This document shows positions 57,322-64,000 of a stretch of 64,000 nucleotides of DNA, piece after piece. Origin of the DNA: Pseudomonas alkylphenolica (GTDB lineage Bacteria > Pseudomonadota > Gammaproteobacteria > Pseudomonadales > Pseudomonadaceae); NCBI RefSeq assembly GCF_000746525.1, contig NZ_CP009048.1:5700623-5764622 (forward strand). Direction: 5' to 3'. The position numbers were made by a program, and so were the translations under genes. A model generated the notes under the pieces. That model was not told where the DNA came from. It searched no databases and saw nothing but the letters and a program-made list of their open reading frames with translations. Each line of letters starts with the position of its first letter. Positions within the stretch are counted from its first letter, which is position 1.

Positions 57322-57339
57322 GCGCCCCTTGCGGGGCGC
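57322..57339 (-). other. Hairpin between atpD and atpC
   Basis: GCGCCCC (57322-57328), loop TTGC, GGGGCGC (57333-57339), in the 44-bp gap. Without a T tract; likely an mRNA stability element that sets subunit ratios. Confidence 0.6.
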
Positions 57340-57344
57340 CGGGA

Positions 57345-58748
<1,404 letters not shown>

Positions 58749-59609
58749 TTAAACCGCGGCAGCGCCGCCGACGATTTCCGAGATCTCTTGGGTGATCGCA
58801 GCCTGACGCGCCTTGTTGTAGATCAGCTGCAATTCGCTGATCAAATCACCGGCGTTGTCGGTGGCGTTCTTCATCGCGATCATCCGGGCAGCTTGTTCAG
58901 CTGCGTTGTTCTCGACCACCGCCTGGTAGACCTGCGACTCCACGTAACGCACCATCAGGCCGTCCAGCAGCTCTTTGGCGTCAGGTTCGTAGAGGTAGTC
59001 CCAGTGGTGCTTGAGTTCTTGATCCGGGGTTGCCACCAACGGAATCAACTGCTCGACCGTTGGAGTTTGAGTCATGGTATTGATGAACTTGTTCGATACC
59101 ACGGACAGACGATCGATACGACCGTCCAGGTAAGCATCCAGCATGACCTTGACGCTGCCGATCAGATCATTGATCGACGGCTCTTCGCCCAGGTGGCTGA
59201 TTGCTGCAACGACGTTGCCGCCGAAGCTGCGGAAAAACGCCGCACCCTTGCTACCAACTACGCAGAGATCGATCTCGATCCCTTGCTCGCGGTTGGCCGC
59301 CATGTCCTTGACCAGGGCCTTGAACAGGTTGGTGTTCAAGCCACCACACAGACCACGGTCACTGCTCACCACAACATAACCGGCGCGCTTTACAGGGCGG
59401 TCGATCATGAACGGGTGGCGGTATTCCGGGTTGGCGTTGGCCAGATGACCAATAACCTGGCGGATACGCTCCGCATAAGGACGGCTAGCAGCCATGCGCA
59501 TTTGAGCCTTGCGCATTTTGCTGACCGCCACTTTTTCCATGGCGCTGGTAATTTTTTGCGTGCTTTTGATGCTCGCAATCTTACTGCGAATCTCTTTTGC
59601 GCCTGCCAT
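58749..59609 (-). CDS. atpG: ATP synthase F1 gamma subunit
   Basis: 286 residues (E. coli 287). N-terminal helix [33 protein letters not shown], and C-terminal [20 protein letters not shown]. It is the central rotor shaft. Confidence 0.97.
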   Translation of the reverse strand: MAGAKEIRSKIASIKSTQKITSAMEKVAVSKMRKAQMRMAASRPYAERIRQVIGHLANANPEYRHPFMIDRPVKRAGYVVVSSDRGLCGGLNTNLFKALVKDMAANREQGIEIDLCVVGSKGAAFFRSFGGNVVAAISHLGEEPSINDLIGSVKVMLDAYLDGRIDRLSVVSNKFINTMTQTPTVEQLIPLVATPDQELKHHWDYLYEPDAKELLDGLMVRYVESQVYQAVVENNAAEQAARMIAMKNATDNAGDLISELQLIYNKARQAAITQEISEIVGGAAAV

Positions 59610-59630
59610 GTAACACCTATCAGGTTAGCA

Positions 59631-59654
59631 AGCGGGGGCTGCAAAGCCCCCGCT
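59631..59654 (-). other. Hairpin between atpA and atpG
   Basis: AGCGGGGGCT (59631-59640), loop GCAA, AGCCCCCGCT (59645-59654), within the 50-bp gap. A ten-bp perfect stem without a T tract, probably a stability or attenuation element. Confidence 0.65.
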
Positions 59655-59659
59655 GCGGC

Positions 59660-61204
59660 TTACCAGGTTTGGGTGGCCTTGAACTTCTCGATACCGGCTT
59701 TGATGCCAGCGTCGATTTCGTCGTTGAAGTCACCCTTCACGTTGATCTTCGCCATCAGTTCGGCGTGATCACGGTTGAAGTAGGAAATCAGCGCTTGTTC
59801 AAAGCTGCCGACTTTGGCGATTTCAACGTCGGTCAGGAACCCACGCTCAGCGGCATACAGCGACAGCGCCATGTCCGCGATGGACATTGGAGCGTATTGC
59901 TTCTGCTTCATCAGCTCGGTAACACGTTGACCGTGCTCGAGTTGCTTACGGGTGGCTTCGTCCAGGTCAGAAGCGAACTGGGCGAATGCCGCCAGTTCAC
60001 GGTACTGAGCCAGAGCGGTACGGATACCACCGGAGAGCTTCTTGATGATCTTGGTCTGAGCGGCACCACCCACACGGGATACCGAAACACCGGCGTTAAC
60101 TGCAGGGCGGATGCCCGAGTTGAACATGGCCGATTCCAGGAAGATCTGACCGTCGGTGATGGAAATCACGTTGGTCGGAACGAACGCGGAAACGTCGCCA
60201 GCCTGGGTTTCGATGATCGGCAGTGCGGTCAGGGAACCGGTCTTGCCAGTTACAGCACCGTTGGTGAACTTCTCGACGTACTCTTCGGAAACGCGCGATG
60301 CACGCTCCAGCAGACGGGAGTGGAGATAGAACACGTCACCTGGGTACGCTTCACGTCCTGGTGGACGGCGCAGCAGCAGGGAGATCTGACGGTAGGCAAC
60401 GGCCTGCTTGGACAGGTCATCGTATACGATCAGCGCGTCTTCACCGCGGTCACGGAAGAACTCGCCCATGGTGCAACCGGCGTATGGCGCCAGGAATTGC
60501 AGTGCGGCGGATTCCGAAGCACTGGCAACCACCACGATGGTGTTGGCCAGGGCGCCGTTTTCTTCCAGCTTGCGAACGATGTTGGCAACGGTGGAACGCT
60601 TTTGGCCGACAGCAACATAAACACAGAAAATACCGGAGTCTTTCTGGTTGATGATGGCGTCGATCGCCATGGCGGTCTTACCGATCTGACGGTCACCGAT
60701 GATCAGCTCACGCTGGCCACGGCCGACAGGGATCATGGCGTCGACGGATTTGTAGCCAGTCTGTACAGGCTGGTCTACCGACTTACGCCAGATCACGCCC
60801 GGAGCAACTTTCTCGACCGCGTCGGTCTCGGTGTTGCCCAGTGGGCCTTTGCCGTCAATTGGGTTGCCCAGTGCGTCGACAACGCGACCCAGCAGTTCCT
60901 TACCAACAGGAACTTCGAGGATGCGGCCAGTGCACTTGGCGCTCATGCCTTCGGCGAGGGTGTCGTAAGCGCCCAGTACTACCGCACCAACGGAGTCTTG
61001 CTCCAGGTTGAGGGCCATACCGTAGACGCCGCCTGGAAATTCGATCATTTCGCCGTACATGACGTCGGCCAGACCGTAAATCCGCACGATGCCGTCAGAA
61101 ACGCTGACGACAGTACCTTCGTTGCGAGCTTGAGAGGCTACATCGAGATTCTCGATGCGGCCCTTGATGATTTCACTAATTTCGGAAGGATTGAGTTGCT
61201 GCAT
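59660..61204 (-). CDS. atpA: ATP synthase F1 alpha subunit
   Basis: 514 residues (E. coli 513). Nucleotide site [20 protein letters not shown], then [20 protein letters not shown] with the arginine-finger region [20 protein letters not shown]. Non-catalytic nucleotide-binding subunit. Confidence 0.98.
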   Translation of the reverse strand: MQQLNPSEISEIIKGRIENLDVASQARNEGTVVSVSDGIVRIYGLADVMYGEMIEFPGGVYGMALNLEQDSVGAVVLGAYDTLAEGMSAKCTGRILEVPVGKELLGRVVDALGNPIDGKGPLGNTETDAVEKVAPGVIWRKSVDQPVQTGYKSVDAMIPVGRGQRELIIGDRQIGKTAMAIDAIINQKDSGIFCVYVAVGQKRSTVANIVRKLEENGALANTIVVVASASESAALQFLAPYAGCTMGEFFRDRGEDALIVYDDLSKQAVAYRQISLLLRRPPGREAYPGDVFYLHSRLLERASRVSEEYVEKFTNGAVTGKTGSLTALPIIETQAGDVSAFVPTNVISITDGQIFLESAMFNSGIRPAVNAGVSVSRVGGAAQTKIIKKLSGGIRTALAQYRELAAFAQFASDLDEATRKQLEHGQRVTELMKQKQYAPMSIADMALSLYAAERGFLTDVEIAKVGSFEQALISYFNRDHAELMAKINVKGDFNDEIDAGIKAGIEKFKATQTW

Positions 61205-61225
61205 TGCTCTGCTGCCCCTTCAAAC

Positions 61226-61762
61226 TCAAGATTTCAATGCTTCGGCCAGTTTCGCGATTTTGCCGCGGACTGAGCCATCGATAACCAGGTCGCCGGCGCG
61301 GATTACGACGCCACCGATCAGGCTGGCATCCTCCGACACTTGCAGGCGCACTTCCCGGTCGAGCCGTGCACTGAGAACCTTGGCGAGTTTGTCTTGCTGT
61401 TCTTGGTTCAACGCAAAAGCACTGGTGACTTCCACGTCCACGGATTTCTCTTGTTCGGCCTTGTACAGCTCGAACAACGCCGAAATCTCCGGCAAAAGCA
61501 GGAGACGTTCGTTTTCCGCGGCAACTTGGATGAAACTCTTTGCCTGTGCATCAAACTTGTCACCGCACACTTCAACAAAAGTGGCGGCCTTTTCTGCGCT
61601 CGTCAGTCGCGGGGCCTTGAGCAGGCGCTGCATGGTGTCGTCTTGCGACACCGCAGCAGCCAGGCCGAGCATGGCTGACCAATTGGCCAGTTGCTGATGG
61701 GCCTGGGCATGCTCAAAGGCAGCCTTAGCGTAAGGTCGGGCCAACGTGGTCAGTTCTGCCAT
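61226..61762 (-). CDS. atpH: ATP synthase F1 delta subunit
   Basis: 178 residues (E. coli 177). Helical N-terminal domain ([20 protein letters not shown]) and C-terminal [20 protein letters not shown]. It links F1 to the b stalk. Twenty-one bp before atpA. Confidence 0.96.
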   Translation of the reverse strand: MAELTTLARPYAKAAFEHAQAHQQLANWSAMLGLAAAVSQDDTMQRLLKAPRLTSAEKAATFVEVCGDKFDAQAKSFIQVAAENERLLLLPEISALFELYKAEQEKSVDVEVTSAFALNQEQQDKLAKVLSARLDREVRLQVSEDASLIGGVVIRAGDLVIDGSVRGKIAKLAEALKS

Positions 61763-61774
61763 GATCGCCCTCGC

Positions 61775-62245
61775 TTAAATTTCAGCGGCCAGTTTGTTAA
61801 CCAGCTCCGCATGCGCGTTTTGATCGATTGTGGCGCCAAGGATTTTTTCAGCACCGTCAACGGCCAGGCTACCCACTTGGGCGCGCAGCGCGTCTTTGAC
61901 GCCGTTAATTTCCTGTTCGATCTCGGCCTGAGCCTGAGCCTTCACACGGTCAGCTTCGACGCGGGCCTGATCACGGGCTTCCTCGACGATCTGAGCACCG
62001 CGCTTCTTGGCTTGCTCAATGATTTCAGCTGCCTGAGCCTTCGCTTCGCGCAGTTGCTGACCCACTTTATCTTGGGCCAACTCCAGGTCGCGAGCTGCTC
62101 GGTTGGCAGCGTCCAGTCCATCCGCGATCTTCTTCTGACGTTCTTGCAATGCCGCGATGACCGGAGGCCACACGAACTTCATGCAGAACAGCACAAAAAT
62201 GAAGAACGCAACGGACTGACCAATCAGGGTTGCATTAATGTTCAC
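61775..62245 (-). CDS. atpF: ATP synthase F0 b subunit
   Basis: 156 residues, as in E. coli. N-terminal membrane anchor ([20 protein letters not shown]) followed by a long charged helix ([20 protein letters not shown]) of the peripheral stalk. Confidence 0.97.
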   Translation of the reverse strand: MNINATLIGQSVAFFIFVLFCMKFVWPPVIAALQERQKKIADGLDAANRAARDLELAQDKVGQQLREAKAQAAEIIEQAKKRGAQIVEEARDQARVEADRVKAQAQAEIEQEINGVKDALRAQVGSLAVDGAEKILGATIDQNAHAELVNKLAAEI

Positions 62246-62283
62246 GCCAACACCTCGCTCGTTCTTTGTCCATCACACCAAAC

Positions 62284-62301
62284 CACTCGAGAATTCGAGT
62301 G
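62284..62301 (-). other. Hairpin directly after atpE
   Basis: CACTCGA (62284-62290), loop GAAT, TCGAGTG (62295-62301), two bases beyond the atpE stop. It may set the higher level of the c subunit relative to downstream genes. Confidence 0.55.
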
Positions 62302-62302
62302 A

Positions 62303-62575
<273 letters not shown>

Positions 62576-62703
62576 TTACGTCGTATTGGTTAGGTTTTTT
62601 AGTTTGAAGCGGTAAAACAAAATCGATTGGTACAGCTGCCCTTGCGGACTTTTTCGACCCTCCCCGGTACTCGCGGAAGGGTCATCAGACACGCCAGGCG
62701 GTC

Positions 62704-63997
<1,294 letters not shown>

Positions 63998-64000
63998 CAC

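Noticed and set aside
59597..61273. A 558-codon open frame on the plus strand opposite atpA
   Set aside because: It is the antisense shadow of a conserved gene in GC-rich DNA, has no ribosome site, and its translation resembles no family.

Overview
The window is chromosomal DNA from a fluorescent-type Pseudomonas. The gene order glmS-glmR (here glmR-glmS), glmU, atpCDGAHFEBI at the right end, and the pyruvate-carboxylase/LysR/RpiR/zwf/GGDEF-EAL/uvrD order at the left end, is the order known from the origin-proximal side of Pseudomonas chromosomes. REP pairs built on GGGAGCGGGCTTGCCCCGCG, high GC, hcnABC and a full benzoate/catechol pathway point to the P. putida or P. fluorescens side of the genus; the exact species is not decided here. 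There is no transposase, integrase, CRISPR array, rRNA or tRNA that I can see.

Layout. 1-12.3 kb: start of a biotin-carboxylase subunit, its LysR neighbour, an RpiR-type regulator divergent from zwf with a palindromic operator between them, a membrane PAS-GGDEF-EAL protein, uvrD, a Tim44-like exported protein and a SUKH-type protein. 12.4-20.6 kb: a CPA2 antiporter, thioesterase, pyridoxal kinase, two COG0523 GTPases and a zinc-starvation block (Zur box, zigA-like GTPase, exported 128-residue protein, folE2). 20.7-25 kb: cardiolipin synthase, cyclopropane fatty acid synthase, a third-type lipoamide dehydrogenase.

24.9-38.4 kb is one complete benzoate-to-muconolactone locus, almost all on the minus strand: a second BenR-type regulator, benK (uptake), benF (porin), benR, benABCD, catBCA and benE, with a divergent CatR-type LysR gene at the far end. 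Paired 15-bp direct repeats matching the XylS/BenR site lie before benA and before benK. 38.4-41.4 kb is hcnABC (hydrogen cyanide synthase) with a leader carrying an RsmA/CsrA-type site on its ribosome binding site.

42.1-52.4 kb is a surface-glycan island of visibly lower GC. One tight operon holds an ABC exporter (wzm, wzt), two nucleotidyltransferase-like genes, a phosphodiesterase-fold gene, a HAD phosphatase and a cupin. After a strong hairpin, a second unit holds two proteins I cannot assign, a sulfotransferase with an extra C-terminal domain, an APS kinase and a WavE-type glycosyltransferase. The combination suggests export of a sulfated or otherwise decorated glycan whose activated precursor is not obvious; this is my best candidate for an undescribed system.

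52.5-64 kb is core: glmR-glmS (translationally coupled), glmU, and the ATP synthase operon from atpC back to atpI, whose start lies at the right edge. Four different TTATNCACA DnaA-type boxes sit in the 186-bp gap between glmR and glmU.
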